From the NCBI GenBank assembly GCA_949592205.1, contig CATIUR010000012.1:3930501-3994500 (forward strand): a stretch of 64,000 nucleotides of DNA, written 5' to 3'. Under the pieces are notes generated by a model that saw nothing but the letters and a program-made list of their open reading frames with translations, ran no database searches and was not told the DNA's origin. This document shows, in pieces, positions 35,026 to 47,736 of this stretch; the stretch's first letter is position 1; each line of letters opens with the position of its first letter. The DNA comes from Helichrysum umbraculigerum (Eukaryota; Streptophyta; Magnoliopsida; Asterales; Asteraceae). The position numbers and the translations under genes were made by a program.

Positions 35026-37548
35026 GCTATGATAGCATCAATAAGCTACCCCGCCGACATCTTTAAATACAAAAAAGGCACAACCTGACCATGAAGGAAT
35101 ATAGTATATCAAATTATACAGAAATTATATATACAAGTATCTATAACATCTTGAAATTCTCCTTTGCAAAAACTAATATGAAACTCAATAAAAGAAATGA
35201 ACAGGTATCGAGCCAAGCATTTTAACAAACAGGTGGACTGCAACTATAAATTCAAAAGTTAAACAACATTTCCATTGACGAAAAAACCCTACAATCTCAC
35301 TATATTATTATATATCACTTACAGTACCTTGGAAAACAATTGCAAACCAGTAATGAGTAATGACTCGAATTCATATAACACATGTTACGACTGCGCTGCA
35401 ATTTCGCAATGGAGGGAGATATCCATCAGGCTAATGATTCCGACATCAATAATAACATTTAGGTTGAGTACGGGTGATTGAATGATGGGTCAATTGTACG
35501 AATCCATGAAAATAAGGCAAAATTTGATCCTGGTCCAGCTTATGTCTGACGGGTTTACTTTCTCACCATGTTGTCTAATGCCTTCTAATTAACAATTAGT
35601 ATTAATGTCATGTATATGTTTCATGGTTGTTTTAAGGGGAGTGGAAGGTCCAGGTAAGCGACGGTTGATATTAGGAAAACCGACTTTAAAAATGGCCGAC
35701 ATAAATGCCCACTAACTGTCGGTGATACATTAAACGGTCGGGATCTAATTTTTGTGTACTTTGGACGGTCTGGATTAAAAGGGTAGTTGAATGAGCTCTG
35801 TCAATGTATAGGAAGAATACCTCACTCATTTCACCATTTCAAACACACCTTGCACCTCTCATTTCACATACTTCTCTTTCTCTCTCTACTTTCTCTCTCT
35901 AGCACTACTCTTAGGAGTTAGAGGAGAATTGTTCTTGTAATTAGTTCTCTCTCTAGTTTCTCTCTCTAGAACTACTCTTAGGAGTTAGAGGAGAACTAGA
36001 GAGATATAAGTTAGCGGTTAGAGCTAGAGGAAAGTTGTAATTGGGTAATCAAGCTGTAGCAAGGTTATTCAAGTCAGACTGTTGTAATCCTCAGTATTAC
36101 TCTTCTAATCCGGTGATATTATCTTACTTTCTTACTGTTATAATGCTTACTTTGTATATTATTTCAGTACGATTTATGATTGTTGCCATGCTAATTAGCT
36201 AGATTAATATGTGATTGTTGAAATGTAGATGTTAGGATTAGAGATGATGTTTAATTAATATATCTTATATACGATCGGTAGTTGTTATGCTTCATACATG
36301 TTTAGACTTATCCTGGATGTAGACTTAATTAATCACCCTTTCTGGTCTCTCACGTGACTGTTGCCTTAGGATAGGATCTGATCAACCCTAACTACGAATA
36401 CACAGTTATCTCCGGTTTGTATGAAACTGTGAGATCGCCATAACACGTCAGAATACTTGGTATAGCGTTGGAAATACCGCTGGTAGAGTACAAATACGTG
36501 GAAGTCAAGGAAATTCCGGTGGACTATCTCACCGTGGATTACCTAGAAGTAACCCTTCCAGACACGGGTCTAGGTCTTGTTAAGCCGTGAAAATGCTATA
36601 GTACACCATTAAACTACCTCTGGTTATAAAGCTGTGTAAAGATATAATAGGTCTTTAAAACACCGTAGATATACCTAGGGTTAGAGTACTGTGGAAAATA
36701 AGGTCACTATACACTGTACGCATGCCTAGGGATGAACGACCGATGGCAAAGGAGGGTCTAATCCATGACGGAAGTATTAGAACTAAAACAGATAAAACAT
36801 GAGTTAGGAAATGAAAGCAAGGATGCCGGCTGTGTTCCCAGATGCTTAAAACCCCTAAACTCTACTTAACCGATAGTTTAACTTATTCAGCATACAACCA
36901 GTATTACTCTGTTAAAATTAGATAGACATAAGTGTTAAGAAAAGTCAGTGTTGTGGACTGTCGCCTTATTCCTTAACCCCATTCAGAGGGTCGCTTGGTC
37001 TCCGAAAGAGACGGTGAGGTGGGTCTGAAGACAGTCCCATCTGACCAGAATCAGGATAGCCTAGGATTCAGTAACATATGCTTTAGGGTTACACCTAGAC
37101 GTAGGGTCCTAGTGTTTACACCGACTGTTTAGAAGATTATTAACCAGAGTAATCACCTATCATCAATATAATATCATCCTGAAACCCTAATCGTCGAAGT
37201 TTCAGCAATCACTTTCTACGTGCTGCTTATATTCTCGTTTACTTTCCTGCACTTTAATTCTGTCTTTAGATTAGATTAGATAAAACCAAAACCCATACCT
37301 ACTTTGTTTTAAACCCATCCTATTGTCAAGTTATCTCTGGTAGGTTCCAATTCAATTCAATTCGTTCCGATTTTGGACGACACTCGAGTTATACTTGCCG
37401 CCTTACCCACAAGGTAGGTAGCTTGCATAGTTTGAGCCCAGCAAATATAAATTTTTAAAACTTTCAACCGCTCGCGTGTCTCGGTGGCCGTCGGTGCAAC
37501 GACTCGGATTCTAAAACCCGACCGACCGCTGGGATCGCGACAAGTTTT

Positions 37549-37566
37549 TGGCGCCGCTGCCGGAGA
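37549..37566 (+). other. element C primer binding site (tRNA-Asp)
   Basis: TGGCGCCGCTGCCGGAGA, 6 bases after the LTR. Two mismatches to the tRNA-Asp complement. Confidence 0.88.
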
Positions 37567-37706
37567 TCGGTTTCGTCAAGAATTAAATTCTGCCTTAGAT
37601 AATTAACTTTAGGAGATCCTTCCCTAAGATTATCATTACTTAGGAAGTTAATTGCTTTATTTAGTTAGATAACTTAGTTCTTAAACCCTAGAAAATACAT
37701 AAAAAT

Positions 37707-39170
37707 TTGAAAATGAAAAAACCTAATTCTCCTTCAAACCTCATCTCTCCTCTCAATCAAATGATGACGGATGAGATGACGGCTTTGGTAGATGCGGAAT
37801 TCTTTGACTGTCCAGAGTATGAGCAAACTCCTCTGACATTAAAGAAGTCTGTGTTAACCATGAAGTTGAGAACCCAAAAATATCGAGCTTAGACTTAGGT
37901 TTTGATGAATCTCAGCAGAAGATTCCAGCTTCTGTTACTGTTGCTTTAAGTGGTCAACCCACACTTGACCCTGAGATTCTGTCAATCTTGTCTAGGTATC
38001 CACACTATATTAGACCTGCTACTTTACCTGATGATGAACCATTTGGAATCGAAGTGTTCTTCTATCCACCCATGCCTTGGATGGATTTGAATGAACGTCT
38101 TCATTGTTTAGATGAATACTTTGAGTACGATCTCCCAGATATTTTGCGAGCCCACCCCACTATACTTTATTCAAGTGTTGTTGAGGAAGAGCGTCTCCAA
38201 TATCAGGTTGAGAATGAACTTAGGATAGAAACACCAACCCGATTAAACACTGAATCTAGGAATCATCTACCCGAATCAGAAACAGACCATCACTTAGGAA
38301 ATTCTCTCAAGCCCAATAGGAGGATAGATATCCATGCCAACTTTATGAAATATCTTAAGATATCTGATTTTCCATTTACATTTGAGCAGAGAAAGACCTT
38401 TGTTGAGATTGATAGAATAATTAGACTTCTTCGTGCTAAACACAGTAGAAAAGACGAGCTATCGTTAAAATCAGAATTGGATCTTTTAATGGATTTACTT
38501 ACCAGCACCGATTATCCCTCTGATTCACAACCTAGGATTAATCGTTATGTTGCGTTCCTGATTGACGAGCTTGAATTTTGGATAGAAAGAAGCCCTATCA
38601 AGTCCAACATGATTCTTGCAGATATTCCATTCTTTGTTGATCCTGCTACTTATTTAATTAATGAGCTTAGAGCTATTTTTCCCGAATCAACTGAGGAAGC
38701 TATGGACGCTGCTTTCTTTGCAAAAAGGAAACAGATCCATATCCAGCTAATCCAGTTATTCCAAAAAACCAAATTCCCGTTTACTAACCAACAGAAGATT
38801 TATATCGAAGAGCTTTCGCAAGCAGTTCACACTACTTACGGAAATCCCGATTCTTCTGAGGAAACGGAATTTGTGGATTTACTTTCAAAACTGCTCTATG
38901 ATCTGTCTTATCTAGATACAGGATTTAGGGATGGCATTTCAAACCAGAAAAAGGTGAAACGGGAATTTAATCGTTTTGTCGATGCATTGTTATAACTCAG
39001 TCAGGAAGAACGAGAATTCTTAACAGAATTTGAACGGTATTTCATAAATCCTGCTGATTTAGTTTACTATGTCATCCGAGCTCTCCGAGGTACGTTTATT
39101 TCCCGCTATACCTTGTCTCTATCTAAAGCATCAACTGTACCCAACAGTGTCGTCTTGGACACTATCCGGT
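37707..39170 (+). pseudogene. element C ORFa, frameshifted
   Basis: Homologous to B's ORFa along its whole length, including F-G-I-E-V-F-F-Y-P-P-M-P-W-M-D-L and both F-P-F-T-x-x-Q modules. It starts at ATG 37707 (or the in-frame ATG 37761/37764). A frameshift near 37855 moves the reading to the frame seen from 37988 on. TAA at 38993-38995 interrupts the second module, and the homology ends at a further stop near 39170. No gag motif. The strong protein-level match to B, with many third-position differences, suggests the frame was under selection before it broke. Confidence 0.75.
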
Positions 39171-40858
39171 AAAACAGTAAGTCTGGTATGGACGAGCTTT
39201 CGTCTTTAACAAAGCGCTCTTGGGAGGCAACCCAAGCCTATCTAGGTTAATTAATATAAGTTAGTATTAATTTTAGTTTAAATTAATTTTTCGTTTTAAC
39301 GCTTTCGTTTAAAAATCAAGAAAACGTCCTTTAAACTTTAAACTCGCGCAATTTGCGTAAGTTCGAACTTTTCAGAAAAATTTAACAAAGTTTTAATTTT
39401 AAAATTTTGGTAAATTAATTATGATTTGTTTAAAGTACACAAAAATATTGTTTCGTTTTTAAATAAACTCGTTTCAGTTTAAACGCAAAGAACTTTTCGC
39501 ACGCAATTTAAAATACAATTTTAATTCGCGAAAACTTTTTATAAAGATTCGTATTTACTTTTGGTTACTTTATTAAAAATCTTAAAACCTTTCGAAAACC
39601 AATCGTAGGTATCGTATCTTTCGCGTTTTAAATCGAAACGTATTTAAACCAAGAAGAGGGGACTCACTACCAAACAAAAAGTCAATTTTGGTCAATTTTG
39701 GTCAATTTTCTCTCCCCCTTCTTCCCCAAAACCCACGGCTTTCCATCACCATCACCAAACCCTCATTTTTCCACCATTCTTGATGATTTAAAGCTTCAAG
39801 TTCTTCATTTTATCATCTCTCTTGCATACATAACATCATTTCATCACTTGCAAGGTAATTCCTAACTCAAAATTTTAAATTTCATTAACTTTTTAAAAGT
39901 TAGGGTTTCAACTTTTGATCTATGAAATCCATGGTGAAATCTTGTGTTTTATGGTTCAAAAGTGTTCTTGCATAGTTGCTTAACATGATTACATGCTTGA
40001 TTGAGTAGATTACTTGATAATTTGTGACTTTGATCTTCAAGTGTTGACTTTAAGTTGTCAAAGTTGCTAGATTTGTTGACTTTTGGTAACTAGTAGTTTG
40101 TTTTGACTTGTTTTAATTAATTCATGATTAGTATGATTTGATAAACATGTTTACATGATTGCTAGTTTATTTTGAATGATCTTTAGGATTATTGAAGGTT
40201 AAAGTAAGCACGTTGTGATTAAAAATTAACCAAGTATCATACTTTATTTTAAATATTCAATTTTTAAAATGGTACTTGTGTTAATTAAATCATGGCAAGT
40301 TTCTTAGATTTTCAATAAATCATTAGTTAGCTTTTGGTCCTTTATTATTTTAATTATTCACCACCTTAATTAATAAAGTGTTGAATATTTTTAATATGAC
40401 CATCACACGTAAGCTACCGTCATTCATTCATCAAAATCTTTAAATCTTGCAAAATTAACCGAATAAGTTAACACGTGTCTTTAACCATATGGTATTTGCA
40501 TGAATAAATTAGTTTATGCTCTTTTTGGTTGACTTGATATATTTGAGGTAATTACATGATTAAGCTCACTTAGATTAAGTTGCCATGAATGAAAGTAAAA
40601 ATATTTGCTAGTTGTTTGAAATGACGAGCTTACTTGGATTAAACACTAGTATTATTGTTGCTTTAATACCCTTGGAATAGGTTAGACACTTATGGTTGTG
40701 AAAATTGCGGATTGAGGATTGGTTAGGCCTAGGTTTAGTTTAAAATAAATTGCGGATTTATTCATATTTTAAAGCCTACATTTCCAATTTTTGTTTAAAA
40801 TTTGGAAATAAACTTAGCAATTTGTTATTACTTATGCATCTCATTTCCTTGTCAACAG
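39171..40858 (+). promoter_or_regulatory. element C ORFb leader: exon and intron
   Basis: An AT-rich stretch related to B's precedes a UTR-like exon (CCACGGCTTTCCATCACCAT, about 39720-39854). It ends in donor GCAAG|GTAATT at 39855. The 1004-base T-rich intron closes with CCTTGTCAACAG at 40858, and the next three bases are the ORFb ATG. The intron sequence has drifted from B's but donor, acceptor and the AG|ATG junction are kept. Confidence 0.7.
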
Positions 40859-42648
40859 ATGGATCTATCAAACCCTTCGTTGAGGAAGCTTGCTTCATCC
40901 CTCGAGAATATGGACGATATTGAGAAATGGATGGGACGATACTTAGGGTCAAACAGAGTCATCATGTGGCCGGATATGAGACGTTTGGGTATTAGGGATG
41001 AGTTGGAAGATTTGATTAAGTATGATAAAGATGGCGAGGAACATGCTGCATTTTTCCATCTTTTCTCCATTGATGAGGCTATATACCGAGAGGTCGTCAC
41101 TGAGTTTATGATGACTTACGAGTTCCGAGAGATATTGGAGATCACTGATAAGAAGAAGATCACTTTTCGATATCGTGGGAAGAAATATCATATGACAGTT
41201 GGAGATTTCGGAATATACCATGGCCTTTACACACAGTCACAGGCCAGTTCTGATTGGTTCACCAGCAGTTTCCAGTCTATCTCCAGTTTACCATCACGGG
41301 ATCACAAGGAGATATGGAGAGGATTGACGGGTCAACCTTCAAGAGTGGAGTGAAAGCTTCACTCATGACCCGACCAGTTCACCACATTCTTCACAAGCTC
41401 CTGTGCTGTACTATCTTTGGGAAGAGAGATGCTGGACCTGCTACATCAGAGGAGCTTAAGTTCATGGATGCGATCATAAGGAAGCAGAACCTGAATGTCG
41501 TATACATCATCGCGGATAGATTGTGGAAGGAGAAGAGAGAGGATAGACGCCACGTATTCATGGGAGCCATTATCACGAGATTGTTAGTCGGCATGGGGAT
41601 TCTCACTGACCGTCACCGTGAGGATTACACCCATCACGCTAGCTCGCAGCCGTTTGATCTAGAGTATTGTAAGTTGATCAAGATCATTGATGAGGGACCT
41701 GAGAGACAGTGCTTATGGTATCAGACTCGGTAGCCCATTCCTGGATGCTTCATGACCAGGAAGCGTGTGACTACAGAGGATAGAGATGTTGGTCCCCAGC
41801 CACAGAGACCAGTTGCAGCAGAGATACCTGAGACATCACGAGGAGCAGACACATCAGTACTGCCTACACAGGCCGTTGTGTATCACACGGATCCGGTCAC
41901 TCCTCTTACTCAGTACTATCTATTACATGCTTTACAGGTTATCCGTGATCAGCAGGTTCTGACAGCTAGGACACATGGTACCCCTGAGCCTTATCACTTC
42001 CTATATAGATGTGGACCACCACCTCCACCCACTACCCATACCGCCACTCACCCATATACCACCACTCGCTCATACACCACCTTTCCTCCACCACATCCAC
42101 ATACCTCCACTCAGCCACCACACCCATATAGAAGCCCACGCACACCTACCACCTACTCCGCACCATTACCCACTCACAGATCCACATCTGATATAGCCAG
42201 AGTCTACTCAGTACACATACCATCACCAGCCCGTCAGCAGGCATCATTGCCTCGTCCGACTGTACCCATTCCGACCCATGACCAGCATCCAGAGGCTAGC
42301 ACATCATACAGACCAGATCTGCTCTACATTGGCACCGATGCATTGTTCACTTGTAGTATCGGCCCTTACTTGGATTTGGGCCCCATCTTCTCAGATCATG
42401 TTCCTACTGAGAGCACTCTCAGGCAGTTCTACCTTGATATGTTACAGACAGCAGGTGTTACCACTGCGGACATGCTCGCACAGGGTTATGATGATATGAT
42501 GGCGCTTCCAGCGATGACTCTCAGGCAGATATTGATTCAGAGAGGATTACTACCTCCAGATGAGCAGAGGGTATCTAGCGGACAGCAGTCAGTTGCAGGA
42601 CCTCCAGCTCAGCCTGATGACATACCAGCAGAGGATCCTCCATTCTAG
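40859..42648 (+). pseudogene. element C ORFb, one frameshift and one stop
   Basis: Homologous to B's ORFb: N-terminal conserved part (L-F-S-I-D-E-A-I-Y, V-V-T-E-F-M-M-T-Y), the G-K-R-D-A-G-P motif, a proline/threonine/histidine-rich stretch (about 42020-42180) and the tail V-S-S-G-Q-Q-S-V-A-G-P shared word for word with B. A frameshift near 41335 and TAG at 41731-41733 break it. The low-complexity region differs in sequence from B's P-P-x-T-T-I repeats but occupies the same place, so its composition seems to matter more than its sequence. Confidence 0.75.
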
Positions 42649-44968
42649 ACTACTTATCTTATGATTCATATTTCATATCACTGACTTTTGTATTATATTG
42701 ATTACAGTGATCTCTATCTTGCACTTGGTTAAACTTTTGGGATATTTTTCAACCTATATGGTTGAACTTTATATTTCGTTTATCGTAGTTACTTATTATG
42801 TTTGTTTCTTTATTTTAGAATAAGTGATTGAATGTGTGATGAATGAGAAATAAGCCCGAACGAGATGACGAGAGTTCAAGAAAAAAAGAATCGTGATGTC
42901 AAAAGGCAGACAACCAAGGAATTCACAACTGCAGACCACGGAACTTACACACATCTCAGGAGAGGAGCTTTGGTCTATCTTCTTCTGAAACTCGCACATG
43001 CACCGCAGACTCTTCAAAGATCTAAGTGTGGAATCTCAACCCACACTCCAAGACATCTTAGCCAGAATCGTCTCCAAATCTTAAATCACAAAAGTGTGAA
43101 ATTCACTAATAAGAATTTCCACTTACATTAGGGATCGACTCTTAGCTAAGCATGAATGAGAAGCGCTGTGCACCAGAATAGGACATGCGGAGCTGAATCA
43201 CTCTTAATGAAGATCTTCGAATCCTCAGCTTTCGCCTCTAAACGATAAATCGTCATCTGGGGAGTTTCTTACCTTTCACCTCGTTTACATTGATTCATTT
43301 TGTTAGCTTAGGAATGCAAAGTAATCTATACTCTATCCTAAACTTATCACTAAGTGTGGGATTCCAGCCCAAACCAAACACTTGAGAAACATTTTCTATA
43401 TGTTCAAACTCTAAGTGTGGGATTATATTTTCAAATATAATCTCTACTCAAGAGAACATTAGGGACAATGTTCCTCTAAGTGTGGGATAGCGGGTATAGA
43501 ATACCTTGAATTAGATGTTTCACAGATTTTAATGTCCAAATAGCTTTACTCAGAAAATGTTCCTCAAAAGTTTCAAAATTTTCAAAACTTTTTAAACAAA
43601 AATAATAAAGTATGAGCCAAATCGTCCGATTAGCTCTACTATTTTTGAGTTACGATTTCTTTCAAAGAGGAACCATTTCTAATATGAGTTAGTTATTCAA
43701 GAATATTAGGGAAATTAAGGTAGAAATTTCTTAAATAAGTATTAACAATCTAAGGAGCATGGCTAGGCACATACAAACCCAAATTTGCAGTGAGGTTTTG
43801 AGCCTTAAAAGCATTCATTTTAAATGATACATTGTTCATTTCTTGTGTGTGCCGATGCTAGTATCTCTAAATTAGAACTTGTTCCTGACATACGTTTTGA
43901 GACCACATTGGAGAGTACCGTACGCGGTATAGGTGCAATTAGAGGATCTCGACATTCCTTAGGATTAAACCCATTCTTACATACCTTTTCAAGCCCAAAA
44001 ATCTTCCGATACTCATTTTTAGTATCGATGATCCGCCTAGAAAAACCCTTTGAGCCTAAACCTTTCGTTTCTTCAAAACCCTATATCTTTAACCACTTTT
44101 CCCAAATTCCCAACAACTTATCTTGGAATTTCTAAGGTTATGAAAAACATCTTGAAGAATCTCTTTCTGAATTGATCTACTCCTCCGTGTTCACCAAAAT
44201 TAGAAAATCAAGAGTGCGAAAAATTGGCACCAGAAGAAAAGACTCGAAGAAGTCCGTGAAAAGAAAGAAGAGATTTCCGAAAGAAAATCAAAAAAAAAAT
44301 ATCCTTGGAAGTTCTCTGGCAAGGAAGTTCTGAAGAAAGAAAAGAAAATAAAAAGCAGAAAAAGAAAGAAAAAGAAAAAGAAAAGAAAATAAAGCTAAAG
44401 TGCTTCAGAGTATCAATCTTTCAAAGAAAGATTCAATGAAATACGAGTAGCTATCTTCTCCGCTCCCCAATAAGTTTTTCATGATTCTTAGAATGCCTAA
44501 GATAAGCAACCCCTTACAACCAAAAATCACCACTATCCGTACCCCTTAACCCCACAAACACTACAACCCACTCGAATGTCTTGGGATAGTTAGCACCGTC
44601 CTCTTCCTAAGTGGTGGAGATCCGATTCTCGACCAAGCTTATGATGATGAGTACTGCATGACTGGCTATTTGAGCGATTTCGATTGTGTTAGATTGATAG
44701 GAAACCCGATACACTCTGAGTGAATTGAGTGACCACCTTTAGTGAGATCGCCTAGTCATGTATACCCCAAGATCACGAGATTTGGAAAGTATGCCTGGGA
44801 AAGTCAATACTTATTTCTGAAAAGATCATCTTAGCTTTTCTTATGTTCTCTAAATAATTTTCCCATATGACAAAGTGGTAACTTTTTAGAAGTGCTCTAA
44901 CTCACCTAAAATCTATAAAATGTTTTCACAGGGACACAACTGAGTGTTGCTTGAGGACAAGCAACGCT
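42649..44968 (+). other. element C 3' non-coding region
   Basis: Colinear with B's 3' region. Polypurine-tract-like motifs CTAAGTGTGGGAT lie at 43350-43363, 43411-43424 and 43476-43488, with a variant at 43022-43034. A block around GTACGCGGTATAGGTGCAAT (43920) matches B 27868. A purine tract lies at 44330-44400. The conserved hairpin block is at about 44575-44765. No credible gene. Confidence 0.7.
44658..44759 (+). other. conserved hairpin in C 3' non-coding region
   Basis: Arms 44658-44682 (ATGACTGGC...GCGATTTCG) and 44744-44759 (GAGATCGCCTAGTCAT) pair as in B. The loop contains AACCCGATACACT and TGAGTGAATTGAGTGAC, almost unchanged from B. Confidence 0.65.
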
Positions 44969-44982
44969 TAAGTGTGGGATAC
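44969..44982 (+). other. element C polypurine tract
   Basis: AAGTGTGGGATACT directly before the TGATG of the 3' LTR. Confidence 0.85.
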
Positions 44983-47414
44983 TTGATGTGACCCAAAAGG
45001 TCATGTTTTTAAATACTTATTTCCGCACTTTTTGGACTATTCTTTGGTGAAAAAATTTCAAAACAATCATTTATCATCAAAAATCACCAAGGTAGTCTAA
45101 ATACTGGCGTTGCTACAAAAATCAGTAAAAACATCCATTTTGCACGCAAACCGAGGCAAAAACAATCACCTTAAAATTCCATTCTTGATTATCCTATCAA
45201 AGTAGATCTTAATGCATATTTTATGATTCAATAGGAAAATCCAAGATCGGTGGTGAAAGAATCAAGAAAAACGGGTGAAGAACGAAGAAGATGTGCAGTC
45301 TAGAAGCCCGCCAATCGTTATCCGGAACACGCAAAAGTCAAACACTTCCAAATTTGGCAAACTCAGTGTCATTAGAAGCGTAACGTAAAAACGAAGCCAA
45401 CGGCATAAGAATCAAGCAAATCGGAGCCCAAACGAAGAAGATACGGACGAACCAAGCAACCGAGAAACAAGCGGAGGCCAAACCAAGCACCAACCCCCCC
45501 CCCCTTGGCCCTAGGTATCGTATACGGTACCCTAGGTGCCGTATACGGACCTTGGGGTGCCGTATACGGGGTCTGGTGGCTTGTGAGGTGCCGTTTGCCC
45601 CCTTGGTCCGATGGTCCCGTATGCTGCTTGGATACTTGTATTTCACGCTTCAAGACTTGTACCAAGACCAACTAGCTTCTCCTATAAATACCTCACTCAT
45701 TTCACCATTTCAAACACATCTTACACCTCTCATTTCACATACTTCTCTTTCTCTCTCTACTTTCTCTCTCTAGCACTACTCTTAGGAGTTAGAGGAGAAT
45801 TGTTCTTGTAATTAGTTCTCTCTCTAGTTTCTCTCTCTAGCACTACTCTTAGGAGTTAGAGGAGAACTAGAGAGATATAAGTTTGCGGTTAGAGCTAGAG
45901 GAAAGTTGTAATTGGGTAATCAAGCTGTAGCAAGATTATTCAAGTCAGACTGTTGTAATCCTCATTATTACTCTTCTAATCCGGTGATATTATCTTACTT
46001 TCTTACTGTTATAATGTTTACTTTGTATATTATTTCAGTACGATTTATGATTGTTGCCATGCTAATTAGCTAGATTAATATGTGATTGTTGAAATGTAGA
46101 AGTTAGGATTAGGGATGATGTTTAATTAATATATCTTATATACGATCGGTAGTTGTTATGCTGCATACATGTTTAGACTTATCCTGGATGTAGACTTAAT
46201 TAATCACCCTTTCTGGTCTCTCACGTGACTGTTGCCTTAGGATAGGATCTGATCAACCCTAACTACGAATACACAGTTATCTCCTGTTTGTATGAAACTG
46301 TGAGATCGCCATAACACGTCAGAATACTTGGTATAGCGTTGGAAATACCGCTGGTAGAGTACAAATACGTGGAAGTCAAGGAAATTCCGGTGGACTATCT
46401 CACCGTGGATTACCTGGAAGCAACCCTTCCAGACACGGGTCTAGGTCTTGTTAAGCCGTGAAAATGCTATAGTACACCGTTAAACTACCTCTGGTTATCA
46501 AGCTGTGTAAAGATATAATAGGTCTTTAAAACATCGTAGATATACCTAGGGTTAGAGTACTGTGGAAAATAAGGTCACTATACACTGTACGCATGCCTAG
46601 GGATGAACGACCGATGGCAAAGGAGGGTCTAATCCATGACGGAAGTATTAGAACTAAAACAGATAAAACATGAGTTAGGAAATGAAAGCAAGGATGCCGG
46701 CTGTGTTCCCAGATGCTTAAAACCCCTAAACTCTACTTAACCGATAGTTTAACTTATTCAGCATACAACCAGTATTACTCTGTTAAAATTAGATAGACAT
46801 AGGTGTTAAGAAAAGTCAGTGTTGTGGAATGTCGCCTTATTCCTTAACCCCATTCAGAGGGTCGCTTGGTCTCCGAAAGAGACGGTGAGGTGGGTCTGAA
46901 GACAGTCCCATCTGACCAGAATCAGGATAGCCTAGGATTCAGTGACATATTCTTTAGGGTTACACCTAGACGTAGGGTCCTAGTGTTTACACCGACTGTT
47001 TAGAAGATTCTTAACCAGAGTAATCACCTATCATCAATATAATATCATCCCGAAACCCTAATCGTCGAAGTTTCAGCAATCACTCTCTACCTGCTGCTTA
47101 TATTCTCGTTTACTTTCCTGCACTTTAATTTCTGTCTTTAGATTAGATTAGATAAAACTAAAACCCATACCTACCTTGTTTTAAACCCATCCTATTGTCA
47201 AGTTATCTCTGGTAGGTTCCAATTCAATTCGATTCGTTCCGATTTTGGACGACACTCGAGTTATACTTGCCGCCTTACCCACAAGGTATGTAGCTTGCAT
47301 AGTTTGAGCCCAGCAAATATAAATTTTTAAAACTTTCAACCGCTCGCGCGTCTCGGTGGCCGTCGGTGCAACGACTCGGATTCTAAAACCCGACCGACCG
47401 CTGGGATCGCGACA
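44983..47414 (+). repeat. element C 3' LTR
   Basis: 2432 bp, TGATGTGACCC to GATCGCGACA. It gives the uninterrupted form of the 5' LTR: run of C at 45494-45505, palindrome module at about 45513-45570, intact TATA box CCTATAAATA (45681-45690), and two ~37-base repeats in the CT-rich leader (45763-45875). Confidence 0.93.
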
Positions 47415-47736
47415 ATATCCTCCCTGATACTGAACAACCGAGACCAAGCGTATGAAACAAACCCAATGTTTCCATCCTCAAGTACGTAAGGGGTAGCAAG
47501 CAAATTCCTAATAGCCTCAGCACCATTAGTAAACCCTTCTCTAGCCATTACATGCTCTAAAACGTTCCAATTTATAGCATCAAAAACCTCAATCGACTGG
47601 CCAACATTAGCCGTCAGACGCTCTCTAAACTGATTTCTGGTGGTCTCAGAGTATGAATCATGAAAATTGAGATATCTGTGGGGTCTGATCATTGGATTCC
47701 CAGAGTCTGACCACCTCGAGCTCTCCTGCTAGACAT
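47415..47736 (-). pseudogene. element A ORFb, N-terminal segment
   Basis: First part of A's ORFb, cut by element C. A start ATG lies at 47736-47734, five bases after a splice acceptor (TTTTGTTTAGCAG). The frame it opens meets TGA after 15 codons, while the conserved protein is read from an ATG at 47692 in another frame, so a 1- or 2-base indel has occurred near the start. The segment ends in L-F-S-I-R-E-D-I, the motif that also marks B (L-F-S-I-R-E-P-I) and C (L-F-S-I-D-E-A-I), and continues at 32275 on the other side of C. Confidence 0.72.

Larger units (their letters stand above)
32981..35816 (-). mobile_element. non-autonomous Helitron, minus strand
   Basis: On the minus strand it begins TCTTCCTATAC and ends ...CACTAG, followed by T. 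A GC-rich hairpin (CCCGGAGC with GCTCGGG) stands about 10 bases before the CTAG end. These are the diagnostic Helitron termini. It has no target-site duplication. Comparison with C's intact 3' LTR gives the empty site directly, within one base. It carries no Rep/helicase gene. It contains a perfect 50-bp tandem duplication (33761-33860) and a possible captured exon (34857-35025). Confidence 0.83.
32276..37542 (+). repeat. element C 5' LTR, split by a Helitron
   Basis: LTR pieces 32276-32980 and 35817-37542 add to ~2.43 kb, equal to the 3' LTR. It begins TGATGTGACTC and ends GATCGCGACA. It contains a run of 14 C, a palindrome module (32806-32860), a TATA box broken by the Helitron, and a CT-rich leader with two copies of a ~37-base CTAGCACTACTCTTAGGAGT-type repeat (35888-36000). 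B has one copy of that repeat. Confidence 0.92.
32276..47414 (+). mobile_element. element C: non-autonomous Athila-type retrotransposon
   Basis: Flanked by ATATC (32271-32275 and 47415-47419). Order: LTR (32276-37542, enlarged by a Helitron), tRNA-Asp primer site, broken ORFa, leader with intron, broken ORFb, 3' non-coding region, polypurine tract, LTR (44983-47414). It is about 12.3 kb without the Helitron. Its LTRs are related to B's but clearly a different family. There is no gag or pol. Both ORFs carry frameshifts or stops although its LTRs are very similar, so it may already have been defective when it moved. Confidence 0.92.
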
